Assembly: GCF_013177455.1 (NCBI RefSeq)
Contig: NZ_CP053660.1
Coordinates: 1,550,001-1,614,000 of the forward strand
Direction of reading: 5' to 3'
Length of the DNA stretch: 64,000 nucleotides
Source: Nocardioides marmotae
GTDB taxonomy: Bacteria > Actinomycetota > Actinomycetes > Propionibacteriales > Nocardioidaceae
This document shows, one piece after another, positions 52,722 through 60,288 of the stretch. The stretch's first letter is position 1. Each line of letters starts with the position of its first letter. The translations under genes and the position numbers were made by a program. The notes beneath the pieces were generated by a model. It saw nothing but the letters and a program-made list of their open reading frames with translations, was not told the DNA's origin and searched no databases.

Positions 52722-52889
52722 CGACAGAACCTCTCCGTCCTGTGAGGGAACGTCGGGAGCCCCCTCCGACGGTCCAGCATTCCCATGACGGCACCGGCCT
52801 GCTCCCTCCCGAGCGGGCTGCGGCGCCGAGCACCGATGCTAGGCCCCCCGACCACTTCTCGTGGACGAATGGGACGGAACTGTCGAACC

Positions 52890-52905
52890 TCACCCCTCGG
52901 GGTGA
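52890..52905 (-). terminator. short hairpin after acyl-CoA ligase gene
   Basis: tcacccc (52890-52896) and ggggtga (52899-52905) pair as a 7-bp stem, 17 bp past the stop of the ligase gene. Confidence 0.4.
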
Positions 52906-52921
52906 TCCGCCGGCAGGTTCC

Positions 52922-54712
52922 TCACGAGTAAAGAGCGTCGACGTCGCTGCGGAACTCGCGCATCACGACGTTCCGCTTCAGCTTCAGGCTCGGGGTGAGC
53001 TGTCCGCCCTCCTCGGTCCACTCCGCGGTGAGGATGGAGAACTTCCGGATCGACTCGGCCTTGGAGACCGCCTTGTTGGCGTCCTCGACCGCGGCCTCGA
53101 TCTCGGCCCGCAGGTCGGCGTCGTCGACGAGCTCCTCGATGTCCGCGGACTTCCCGCGGGCCTCGGCCCACACCGGCAGCGCCTCGCGGTCGAGGGTGAC
53201 CAGGGCGGCGATGAAGGGCTGGCCGTCGCCGACGACGACGCACTGGTCGACGAGGGCGTGGGCCCGCAGGCGGTCCTCGAGCACGGCCGGCGCGACGTTC
53301 TTGCCGCCGGCGGTGACGATGATCTCCTTCTTGCGGCCGGTGATCTTGACGAAGCCCTCCTCGTCGACCTCGCCGACGTCGCCGGTGTGGAACCAGCCGT
53401 CGGGCTCGAGCGCCTCGCGGCTGGCCTCCTCGTTCTCCCAGTAGCCGGCGAAGACCTGGCCGCCCTGGAAGAGCAGCTCGCCGTCGTCGGCGACCCGGAC
53501 CGCGGTGCCCGGCAGCGGGCGACCCACGGACCCGATCTTCTGGGCGTCGGGGAGGTTGACGGTCAGCGCGGCGGTCGTCTCGGTGAGCCCGTAGCCCTCG
53601 AGGACGGTCAGCCCGATGCCGCGGTAGAAGTGGCCGAGCCGGTCACCGAGCGGCGCGCCGCCGGAGACCGCGAACTGGCAGCTGCCGCCGAGCGCGGTGA
53701 GCAGCTTGCCGTAGACGAGCTTGGCGAACAGCGCGTGCTGGGCGCGCACGGCCAGCGAGGGGCGGCCCTTGTCCAGGCCGCGGGACCACGCGATCGCGAC
53801 GTCGGCGGCGCGGTTGAAGATCTTGCCGCGGCCCTCGGCGGTCGCCTTCTGCGAGGCGGTGTTGAAGACCTTCTCGAAGACGCGGGGCACCGCGAGGATG
53901 AACGTCGGCTGGAAGGACTGGAGGTCGGGCAGCAGGTTCTTGATGTCGGGGGAGTGGCCCATGCGGGCCCGCGACTTCACGCAGCCGACCTGGATGATCC
54001 GGGCGAAGACGTGGGCCAGCGGCAGGAACAGCAGCGTGGAGGCGCCGTCGGACTCAAAAAGTCGGTGCAGCTCGTCGACCGCGACGCCGAGCTCGAACAT
54101 GAAGTTGCCGTGGGTGAGCATGCAGCCCTTGGGCCGGCCCGTGGTGCCCGAGGTGTAGATCAGGGTCGCGAGGTCCAGCGGCGTCGCCGTCGTACGCCGC
54201 TTCTCGAGGTCGTCGTCGGCGATGTCGGCGCCGAGGCGGCTCAGGACGTCGACGGCGTTGTCGCTCAGCGACCACACGTGGTTGAGCGCCTCGAGCCCGG
54301 AGCGGACCTCGCTGATCCGCGCCACGTGGTCGTCGCCCTCCGCGACGACCGCGCGGGCGCCGCTGTCGCGCAGGATCCACTCGATCTGCTCCGCGGAGGA
54401 GGTCTCGTAGATCGGCACCGTCACGGCGCCGGCGAACCAGATCGCGTAGTCGAGCAGCGTCCACTCGTAGCGGGTCTTGGAGATCAGGGCGACGCGGTCG
54501 CCGGTCTCGATGCCGGCCGCGACCAGCCCCTTGGCGACCGCCGAGACCTCGGCGAGGAACTCCGCTGCGGTGACGTCGTCCCAGCCGCCGCCGGCGGCGG
54601 GCCTGCTGAACACGACGGCGTCGGGCGCCTCCGCGGCGTTGCGCACCACGTCGTCGGTCAGGTTGCCCGTCCCCGGGACCTCGATCGTCAGGGGCGTGGA
54701 GAACTCCCGCAC
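52922..54712 (-). CDS. long-chain fatty acid-CoA ligase (FadD15-like)
   Basis: AMP-forming enzyme activating long-chain fatty acids with CoA. The 596-residue protein contains LIYTSGTTGRPKGCMLTHGN (P-loop), LLFLPLAHVFARI, LEGYGLTETTA, WFHTGDVGEVDEEGFVKITG and RKKEIIVTAGGKNVAP (hinge and A10 region). The AMP-binding module covers about 40-480. The GTG at 54712 has GGAGGAG 7 nt upstream. By position and sequence type it corresponds to fadD15 of M. tuberculosis (Rv2187, from memory) and is divergent from the SRPBCC-ArsA cluster. Confidence 0.93.
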   Translation of the reverse strand: MREFSTPLTIEVPGTGNLTDDVVRNAAEAPDAVVFSRPAAGGGWDDVTAAEFLAEVSAVAKGLVAAGIETGDRVALISKTRYEWTLLDYAIWFAGAVTVPIYETSSAEQIEWILRDSGARAVVAEGDDHVARISEVRSGLEALNHVWSLSDNAVDVLSRLGADIADDDLEKRRTTATPLDLATLIYTSGTTGRPKGCMLTHGNFMFELGVAVDELHRLFESDGASTLLFLPLAHVFARIIQVGCVKSRARMGHSPDIKNLLPDLQSFQPTFILAVPRVFEKVFNTASQKATAEGRGKIFNRAADVAIAWSRGLDKGRPSLAVRAQHALFAKLVYGKLLTALGGSCQFAVSGGAPLGDRLGHFYRGIGLTVLEGYGLTETTAALTVNLPDAQKIGSVGRPLPGTAVRVADDGELLFQGGQVFAGYWENEEASREALEPDGWFHTGDVGEVDEEGFVKITGRKKEIIVTAGGKNVAPAVLEDRLRAHALVDQCVVVGDGQPFIAALVTLDREALPVWAEARGKSADIEELVDDADLRAEIEAAVEDANKAVSKAESIRKFSILTAEWTEEGGQLTPSLKLKRNVVMREFRSDVDALYS

Positions 54713-54864
54713 GCTGTACTCCTCCGGACACGTCGTTCAGACGCCCGAACGGACGCCCATCGCAGGCTACCGCCGCCCGGCGGGGGGCTTTTCATCCGGT
54801 ACGCTGCCGCATCGATCCACCCGCCGACCCCGCTCAGCACCCGCGACCTCCAGGGGGACCCGCC

Positions 54865-55299
54865 ATGGCCGAACAGACCACGTCGTCGATCACCGTCGAC
54901 GCCGCGCCGGCCGAGGTGATGGCGGTGATCGCCGACTTCGCGGCGTACCCCGCGTGGGCCAAGGGCGTGCAGACGGCCGACGTCGTCTCGACCTACCCCG
55001 ACGGCCGCGCCGAGCGGGTGTTCTTCGCCCTCGACGTCTCGCCGATCAAGGACGAGTACACCCTGGAGTACCAGTGGGACGGCGACCGCGAGGTCACCTG
55101 GACCCTGGTCGAGGGCAAGATGCTGCGCGCCCTCGACGGCGCCTACGTGCTCCGCGACCTCGGCGGCTCGACCGAGGTGACCTACCGGCTCGCCCTCGAC
55201 GTCTCGATCCCGCTCATCGGGATGCTCAAGCGCAAGGGCGAGAAGATCCTCATCGACACGGCGCTGAAGGGTCTGAAGAAGCGCGTCGAGTCGCGCTGA
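54865..55299 (+). CDS. SRPBCC (polyketide cyclase/START-like) family protein
   Basis: A 144-residue lipid-binding-type fold. Seen: SSITVDAAPAEVMAVIADFA, the usual first strand and helix, PAWAKGVQTADVVSTYPDGR, a strand-rich middle (YTLEYQWDGDREVTWTLVEG) and a C-terminal long helix ending LIDTALKGLKKRVESR. From memory it is similar to Rv2185c. A ribosome site AGGGGG lies about 8 nt before the ATG and a TACGCT -10 at 54800-54805. The ArsA-like gene follows after 8 nt, suggesting a joint role, perhaps in lipid handling at the membrane. Confidence 0.85.
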   Translation: MAEQTTSSITVDAAPAEVMAVIADFAAYPAWAKGVQTADVVSTYPDGRAERVFFALDVSPIKDEYTLEYQWDGDREVTWTLVEGKMLRALDGAYVLRDLGGSTEVTYRLALDVSIPLIGMLKRKGEKILIDTALKGLKKRVESR

Positions 55300-55307
55300 C
55301 GCGCCCG

Positions 55308-56501
55308 ATGCGCCTCCTCCTCCTCACCGGCAAGGGCGGTGTCGGCAAGTCCACGGTCGCAGCCGGTACGGCGGCGCTCGCGGCCGCCGCCGGCCACCGC
55401 ACGCTCGTGCTCTCCACCGACGCGGCCCACTCGCTGGCCGACGCGTTCGGGGCTCCGGTCGGGCCCGACCCGACCGAGGTCGCCGAGCGTCTCTTCGTCC
55501 AGCAGGTCGACGCCCAGCTGCGCTTCCAGGAGTCCTGGGGCGAGGTGCAGCGCTACCTCCTCTCGGTGCTCGACTCCGCGGGCGTCGACCGGCTCGCTGC
55601 CGAGGAGCTGACCGTCCTGCCCGGCGCCGAGGAGGTGCTGGCGCTGCTCGAGCTGCGCCTCCAGGTCCTCTCCGGCGCGTGGGACGTCGTGGTCGTGGAC
55701 TGCGCCCCGACCGCGGAGACGTTGCGGCTGCTGGCGCTGCCCGAGGCGCTCGGCTGGTACATGGACCGCGTCCTGCCCACCCAGGCCCGCGTCGTCAAGG
55801 CGCTCAAGCCGGTGCTCAGCCGTGCCGCGGGCGTCCCGATGCCGGGCGGCTCGGTCTTCGAGGCCGTCGAGCGGCTGCACGCCGAGCTCGACGAGGTCCG
55901 CTCCCTGCTGCAGGGCCCCGACGCCAGCGTGCGGCTCGTGCTCACCCCGGAGTCCGTCGTCGTCGCCGAGGCCCGCCGCAGCTGGACCAGCCTCTCGCTC
56001 TACGGCTACCGCGTCGACGGCGTCGTGGCCAACCGCGTCTTCCCGCCCGCCGACGGCGACGCCTGGCGCGCGGGCTGGGTCGAGGCCCAGCAGCGCGTCC
56101 TCGCCGAGGTCGACCAGTCCTTCGTCGGGCTGCCCGTGTGGCGCTCGGCGTACCGCCCGGCCGAGCCGGTCGGCGTCGAGGCACTGCGCGCGCTCGCCGC
56201 GGAGGTGTACGCCGGCGCCGACCCGCTCGCGCTCCCCGCCGCCGACGGGCCGTTCCGGGTCTCGCGGACCGCCGAGGGCGCGGTGCTGCGGCTGCGGCTG
56301 CCGCTGGTCGCGCGCGACGACGTCGACCTGGCCCGCGCCCACGACGAGCTGGTGGTGACCGTCGGGTCCTACCGCCGCCCGATCACGCTGCCGGCCGCGC
56401 TGGTGCACCTCGAGGTCGCCGGCGCGCGCGTCGAGGACGGCGAGCTCCAGGTGCGGTTCCGCGACCCCCGCACGGCGTCCGCCCGGGGGGCGACCGCATG
56501 A
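55308..56501 (+). CDS. ArsA/GET3-like ATPase
   Basis: P-loop ATPase of the ArsA/GET3 family, 397 residues. Deviant Walker A in LLLTGKGGVGKSTVAAGTAA at residues 3-20, switch I-like LVLSTDAAHSLADAFG, Walker B VVVVDCAPTAETLRLLALPE; a C-terminal beta-rich part (about 300-397; RLPLVARDDVDLARAHDELV, PAALVHLEVAGARVEDGELQ) resembles the HSP20-like domain found in some bacterial members. No ArsB or arsenic genes are nearby, so arsenite transport is unlikely. The ATG at 55308 overlaps no RBS; 8 nt after the SRPBCC gene. Confidence 0.88.
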   Translation: MRLLLLTGKGGVGKSTVAAGTAALAAAAGHRTLVLSTDAAHSLADAFGAPVGPDPTEVAERLFVQQVDAQLRFQESWGEVQRYLLSVLDSAGVDRLAAEELTVLPGAEEVLALLELRLQVLSGAWDVVVVDCAPTAETLRLLALPEALGWYMDRVLPTQARVVKALKPVLSRAAGVPMPGGSVFEAVERLHAELDEVRSLLQGPDASVRLVLTPESVVVAEARRSWTSLSLYGYRVDGVVANRVFPPADGDAWRAGWVEAQQRVLAEVDQSFVGLPVWRSAYRPAEPVGVEALRALAAEVYAGADPLALPAADGPFRVSRTAEGAVLRLRLPLVARDDVDLARAHDELVVTVGSYRRPITLPAALVHLEVAGARVEDGELQVRFRDPRTASARGATA

Positions 56502-56968
56502 GCGAGGACCACGGGCCCGGCCAGGAGCCTGGCCACGGGCCCGGCCAGGATCCCGGCGAGGGCGTGGGCAGCGTCGCCGAGGAGGCCGCCAAGCTCTTCG
56601 GCGCGCTCGGGGACTGGGCCCAGGACGAGGGCGCGGGCCTGGGTGCCGGGCTGGGCGCCGGCCTCTCGGGGTTCGCGGCGCAGGCCGCGGCGGCCGCCCA
56701 CGGGCTCGACGAGCACCTCGCGACCGGTGCGCCCGAGTGCACGTGGTGCCCGGTGTGCCGCGCGGTCCAGGCCGTGCGACGCACGAGCCCGGAGGTGCGC
56801 GCCCACCTGGGCGCCGCCGCCTCCTCGCTGCTGCAGGCGGCCGCGGAGGCGATGGCCACCGCGGTGCCGCCCGACCGGCGCCCGCCCCCGGACGGCTCGC
56901 CGGGCGTGGAACGGATCGACCTGGACCCCGACGAGGGGGCCGACGACTGGCCGGAGGACGAGGGATGA
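56498..56968 (+). CDS. small protein with GPGQ(E/D)PG repeats and a Cys-pair motif
   Basis: A 156-residue protein not assigned to a function. N-terminus is repetitive (GPGQEPGHGPGQDPGEG), then VAEEAAKLFGALGDWAQDEG, a Gly/Ala segment, HLATGAPECTWCPVCRAVQA, which has a CxxCxxC arrangement typical of a metal or zinc-ribbon site, two helices (VRAHLGAAASSLLQAAAEAM) and an acidic tail (VERIDLDPDEGADDWPEDEG). The ATG overlaps the ArsA-like stop and the next ATG overlaps its own stop. The conserved CPVC part occurs in proteins at this place in other actinobacteria (from memory, Rv2183c-like). Confidence 0.78.
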   Translation: MSEDHGPGQEPGHGPGQDPGEGVGSVAEEAAKLFGALGDWAQDEGAGLGAGLGAGLSGFAAQAAAAAHGLDEHLATGAPECTWCPVCRAVQAVRRTSPEVRAHLGAAASSLLQAAAEAMATAVPPDRRPPPDGSPGVERIDLDPDEGADDWPEDEG

Positions 56969-57906
56969 CGCTCACGTGTGGCGTGGACGTCGGCGGGACG
57001 AAGATCGCCGCCGGCGTCGTGGACAGCGAGGGCACGATCCTCGAGCAGGCGCGGGTGGAGTCGCCCGCGACCGACGCCGAGGCGATCGAGGACGCGATCG
57101 CCGGGCTGGTCCTGGACCTGCGCACCCGCCACGAGATCACGGCCGTCGGCGTCGGGGCGGCCGGCTACGTCGACAAGGCCCGCGCGGTGGTGATGTTCGC
57201 GCCGAACATCGCCTGGCGCGACGTACCGCTCAAGGCCGAGCTGGAGCAGCGCGTCGAGCTGCCGGTCGTGGTGGAGAACGACGCGAACGCCGCCGCCTGG
57301 GGCGAGTTCGTCTTCGGCGCCGGCCACGACGTCGACGACCTCATGCTCGTCACCGTCGGCACCGGCATCGGCGGCGGCATCGTGCTCGACGGCCAGCTGC
57401 ACCGCGGAGCCTTCGGGGCCGGTGCGGAGATCGGCCACCTGCGGGTCGTCCCCGACGGCGTCCGCTGCGGCTGCGGCAACCGCGGCTGCTTCGAGCAGTA
57501 CGCCAGTGGCTCGGCGCTCGTCCGCGACGCCCGCGCCGCGGCGGTCGAGGGGTCCCTCGCGGCCCGCGACCTGCTCGCCCGGGCGGGCGGTGACGCGCTG
57601 GCGATCACCGGACCCCTGATCACCGAGGCGGCGCGGGCGGGCGACCCGTTCGCGGTCGCGTCGCTGGCCGAGCTGGGCCGCTGGCTCGGCGAGGGCATCG
57701 CGTCGCTGGCCACCGTGCTCGACCCTGCGGTCGTGGTCGTCGGCGGCGGGGTCAGCGAGGCCGGCGAGCTGCTCCTCGGTCCCATCCGCACCGCGTTCAT
57801 GGCCGAGCTGCCCGCGCGTGGCCACCGGCCCACGCTGGAGATCCGCCGCGCCCGGCTGGGCAACCGCGCGGGTCTCATCGGCGCCGCCGACCTCGCCCGC
57901 CGCTGA
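56965..57906 (+). CDS. ROK family glucokinase
   Basis: A 313-residue ROK sugar kinase, most similar in plan to actinobacterial ATP-glucokinases. Phosphate-1 motif CGVDVGGTKIAAGVVD, catalytic Asp region PVVVENDANAAAWGEFVFGA, phosphate-2 LVTVGTGIGGGIVLDG, ROK signature GAEIGHLRVVPDG and zinc site CGCGNRGCFEQYASGSALV, and the adenosine site VVVVGGGVSEAGELLLGP. The ATG overlaps the previous stop. From memory Streptomyces GlkA, a mediator of carbon catabolite control, lies in a related neighbourhood. Confidence 0.9.
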   Translation: MTLTCGVDVGGTKIAAGVVDSEGTILEQARVESPATDAEAIEDAIAGLVLDLRTRHEITAVGVGAAGYVDKARAVVMFAPNIAWRDVPLKAELEQRVELPVVVENDANAAAWGEFVFGAGHDVDDLMLVTVGTGIGGGIVLDGQLHRGAFGAGAEIGHLRVVPDGVRCGCGNRGCFEQYASGSALVRDARAAAVEGSLAARDLLARAGGDALAITGPLITEAARAGDPFAVASLAELGRWLGEGIASLATVLDPAVVVVGGGVSEAGELLLGPIRTAFMAELPARGHRPTLEIRRARLGNRAGLIGAADLARR

Positions 57907-57916
57907 GGCCGGGCGC

Positions 57917-58858
57917 GTGAGCCTCCACATCGGCGTCGACGTCGGCGGCACCAAGGTGCTCGCCGCCGAGGTGGAGGCCGACGGCACCGTGCGGCGTACC
58001 GCTCGTCGGGCGACCCCCGGCCGCCGGGTCGACGCGGCCCTCGTGGAGCAGGCGCTGACCGAGGCCGTCGCGGAGGTCGCCGGCGGCCGGCCGGTCGACG
58101 GGGTGGGGCTCGCGGCGGCGGGCTTCGTCGACGCCGCCCGCGAGCGGGTGGTCTTCGCCCCCCACCTGCCCTGGCAGGGTGACGACGTACGCCGCCGGCT
58201 CGCCGAGCGGTGGGGCACCACGGTCGCCCTGGACAACGACGCCAACTGCGCCGCGCTCGCCGAGAGCGCGCTGGGCGCCGCCGTCGGGGTCGAGGACTTC
58301 CTGCTCGTCACGATGGGGACCGGGATCGGCGGGGCGGTCCTGCTCGGCGGCCGGGTCCGCCGGGGGCGCAACGGGATGGCCGGCGAGTTCGGCCACACCC
58401 AGGTCGTGCCCGACGGCCGCCCCTGCGAGTGCGGCGGCGCAGGCTGCTGGGAGCAGTACGCCAGCGGCAACGCGCTCGTCCGGCACGCCCGCAGCCGCCT
58501 GGGCCAGGAGCCCACCGTGCTCGAGGGGCTGTGCGGCGGGGACCCCGACGCGCTCGTCGGCCCGATGGTCACCGAGGCCGCGGCCGGCGGCGACGCGGTC
58601 GCGCTGGCGGCCTTCGCGTCGGTCGGGGACTGGCTCGGCGTGGGCATCGCCAACCTCGTCGCCTCCTTCGACCCGCCGCTGGTCGTGGTCGGCGGCGGGG
58701 TCTCCGCGGCGGGCGACCTGCTGCTCGAACCCGCCCGGCGCGCGCTCGCCCGCTCCCTCGTGGGCGCCCCGCACCGCTCCCTCCCGCCGGTCGTTCGCGC
58801 GCGGTTCGGGCCCGAGGCCGGCGTCGTCGGCGGGGCGCTCCTCGTCCGCGGGCGGTAG
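57917..58858 (+). CDS. ROK family sugar kinase, second tandem copy
   Basis: A 313-residue paralogue of the preceding kinase with all motifs: HIGVDVGGTKVLAAEVEADG, TVALDNDANCAALAESALGA, LLVTMGTGIGGAVLLGGRVR, GEFGHTQVVPDG, zinc-type CECGGAGCWEQYASGNALV and VVVVGGGVSAAGDLLLEP. It shares length and layout with its neighbour but many residues differ, so this is an old duplication with probable specialisation. No HTH is present, so it is an enzyme and not a ROK repressor. It starts at a GTG, 10 nt after the first copy, and ends before a palindrome array. Confidence 0.9.
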   Translation: MSLHIGVDVGGTKVLAAEVEADGTVRRTARRATPGRRVDAALVEQALTEAVAEVAGGRPVDGVGLAAAGFVDAARERVVFAPHLPWQGDDVRRRLAERWGTTVALDNDANCAALAESALGAAVGVEDFLLVTMGTGIGGAVLLGGRVRRGRNGMAGEFGHTQVVPDGRPCECGGAGCWEQYASGNALVRHARSRLGQEPTVLEGLCGGDPDALVGPMVTEAAAGGDAVALAAFASVGDWLGVGIANLVASFDPPLVVVGGGVSAAGDLLLEPARRALARSLVGAPHRSLPPVVRARFGPEAGVVGGALLVRGR

Positions 58859-58884
58859 CGCGGCTCGGCCGCTCGGTCGCACAT

Positions 58885-58966
58885 TTCATCGGCCGGCCGA
58901 TGGACCTGACGGTGGGCCGATGAAGTTCCATCGGCCCACCGAGAGCTTTGTCGGCCGGCCGATGAA
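58885..58966. repeat. nested palindrome array between convergent genes
   Basis: Three palindromes follow in 82 bp: catcggccggccgatg (58887-58902), a 12-bp hairpin ggtgggccgatg/catcggcccacc with 6-nt loop (58911-58940) and tcggccggccga (58951-58962). In addition 58885-58900 (ttcatcggccggccga) is the exact reverse complement of 58951-58966, so the outer pair encloses the inner hairpin. CATCGGCC occurs five times as half-sites. Lying between two convergent stops, it may act as a bidirectional terminator, or be a dispersed palindromic repeat or a protein-binding array. Confidence 0.8.
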
Positions 58967-58981
58967 ACGTCGCGGTCGCGG

Positions 58982-59437
58982 CTAGAGCTGCGCGCCGTCG
59001 TCCCAGGGGTCGCGGGGGCCGCGGGGCATCTGCAGCACGAGGTAGAGGAAGCCCCCGACGAAGGCCCCCACGAGGAGGTAGCCGACGAACTGCGGCAGGT
59101 CGACGGCGAGCACGAGGCACAGCAGCAGGACGGCGGGTGCGCCGAAGACGCCCGCCCAGGCGGCCGCGCGCACCCCGCGGGGCCGGGGCAGCGGCGGGGG
59201 AGGCGGCGGCACGAACCGCTCCTCGTCGGCCCGGCCGAGGTCGCTCTCCGGCTCCTCCGGCAGGTCCACGTGGTACGTCGGCGGGCCGGCGTCGACGGGG
59301 CCGGCGTCGGGGCCCTCGACGGGGCCGGTGTCCACCGGGGTGGCGAGGGTCGGGGGCGGGTCCTCGTCGAGCGTGGGCCGGTCCCCGTAGTTCTCGACGA
59401 TCGAGCGCCAGGCGTCGTCCTCGTCGTCCCGCTTCAC
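58982..59437 (-). CDS. acidic/proline-rich protein with two C-terminal membrane helices
   Basis: A 151-residue protein, function unknown. Residues about 1-95 are acidic and proline-rich (EDPPPTLATPVDTGPVEGPD, then ERFVPPPPPPLPRPRG), probably disordered and cytosolic. Two helices follow, AWAGVFGAPAVLLLCLVLAV and FVGYLLVGAFVGGFLYLVLQ, and a short tail (GPRDPWDDGAQL). Its leaderless GTG at 59437 follows TAGCCT by 7 nt; that -10 uses the stop codon of the upstream hydrolase. Confidence 0.7.
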   Translation of the reverse strand: MKRDDEDDAWRSIVENYGDRPTLDEDPPPTLATPVDTGPVEGPDAGPVDAGPPTYHVDLPEEPESDLGRADEERFVPPPPPPLPRPRGVRAAAWAGVFGAPAVLLLCLVLAVDLPQFVGYLLVGAFVGGFLYLVLQMPRGPRDPWDDGAQL

Positions 59438-59444
59438 GAGGTCG

Positions 59445-59450
59445 AGGCTA
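59445..59450 (-). promoter_or_regulatory. -10 element overlapping hydrolase stop codon
   Basis: TAGCCT on the minus strand ends 7 nt before the GTG at 59437; its TAG (59448-59450) is the stop of the alpha/beta hydrolase gene. Confidence 0.45.
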
Positions 59451-60230
59451 CGCCGCCGTGACCCGCTTCACGAACGCTGCGGTCTCCTCGATGATCGTCG
59501 GCAGGTCGTTGTCGAGGGTGGCGACGTGGTAGCTCTCCGGCAGCGACACCTCGGTCACGTCGCGCGAGGACACCCCGGAGACCACCAGCGGCTGGGTGAG
59601 GTCGTCGACCACGTGGTCGACGGTCGAACGCAGGTAGAGCAGCGGCGCGGTGACGCGCGGCAGGTCGGCGACCAGGCCCGGCCAGGCGCGGAACATCGAG
59701 TGGGCGGCCCTGAGCGGCGTGCGGGTGTAGCCGTGCTCCTCCACGCCCGGCTTCTTGATGTCGTTGGCGATCCCGGGGAAGGACCCGAGGACGTGCTTGA
59801 GGACGGGGAGCAGCTTGACGTCCTTGCGGCCGGTGGCCACCGCGGGGTTGACGACCACGACGCCCGCGACGGCGTCGCCGTGGTCGGCGGCCAGGCGCAG
59901 GGTGAGCGCGCCGCCCATCGAGAGCCCGCCGATGACGACCGCGTCGTGGGTGCGGCGCAGGTCGGCGAAGACGCGGGACAGCTCGGCGTACCAGTCCTCC
60001 CACGTCGTGGTGTTGCAGTCCTGCCAGGTCGTGCCGTGGCCCGGCAGCCGCGGGACCTCCACGCCGTACCCGTGCTCGGCGAGCGCCTCGCCCCACGGCT
60101 TGATCGACGCCGGCTGGCCGGTGAAGCCGTGGCTGAGCAGCACGCCGATGCGCCGACCGCCGGTCAGCTCCGGGCGCGCGGGGACGGAGAGGGGCGAGGC
60201 CAGCGGGTGGAGCGTCGGGTGGATCGTCAT
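59448..60230 (-). CDS. alpha/beta hydrolase (carboxylesterase/monoacylglycerol lipase-like)
   Basis: Serine hydrolase of 260 residues. Oxyanion-loop motif VLLSHGFTGQPASIKPWGEA, nucleophile elbow VVIGGLSMGGALTLRLAADH (Ser in GLSMG), acid in LYLRSTVDHVVDDLTQP and His in VSLPESYHVATLDND. It resembles EstD/monoglyceride lipase types acting on short or medium acyl esters. Next to plsC on the opposite strand it may recycle lipids (inference). A TAAGGT -10 lies 6 nt before the ATG. Confidence 0.88.
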   Translation of the reverse strand: MTIHPTLHPLASPLSVPARPELTGGRRIGVLLSHGFTGQPASIKPWGEALAEHGYGVEVPRLPGHGTTWQDCNTTTWEDWYAELSRVFADLRRTHDAVVIGGLSMGGALTLRLAADHGDAVAGVVVVNPAVATGRKDVKLLPVLKHVLGSFPGIANDIKKPGVEEHGYTRTPLRAAHSMFRAWPGLVADLPRVTAPLLYLRSTVDHVVDDLTQPLVVSGVSSRDVTEVSLPESYHVATLDNDLPTIIEETAAFVKRVTAA

Positions 60231-60236
60231 GGCGGC

Positions 60237-60242
60237 ACCTTA
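60237..60242 (-). promoter_or_regulatory. -10 element of alpha/beta hydrolase
   Basis: TAAGGT on the minus strand ends 6 nt before the ATG at 60230. A divergent TAGGGT at 60247-60252 is the likely -10 of plsC. Confidence 0.45.
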
Positions 60243-60288
60243 GGTCTAGGGTTGCCCCGTCCGGGCCGGGTCGGGGAAGGTGCGCCGC

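Noticed and set aside
52421-52893. Short minus-strand frames before cpaB
   Set aside because: They overlap cpaB in other frames and have Arg/Ser-rich low-complexity products; the gap is more likely a promoter and leader region.
56383-58884. 833-residue minus-strand open frame
   Set aside because: Antisense to the ArsA-like end, Cys-pair gene and both ROK kinases, which have clear motifs; low-complexity translation.
58179-59120. Frames translating the palindrome array (FHRPADK-like, KFHRPTES-like)
   Set aside because: Repetition of these peptides is a by-product of the CATCGGCC repeats; both flanking genes end before the array.
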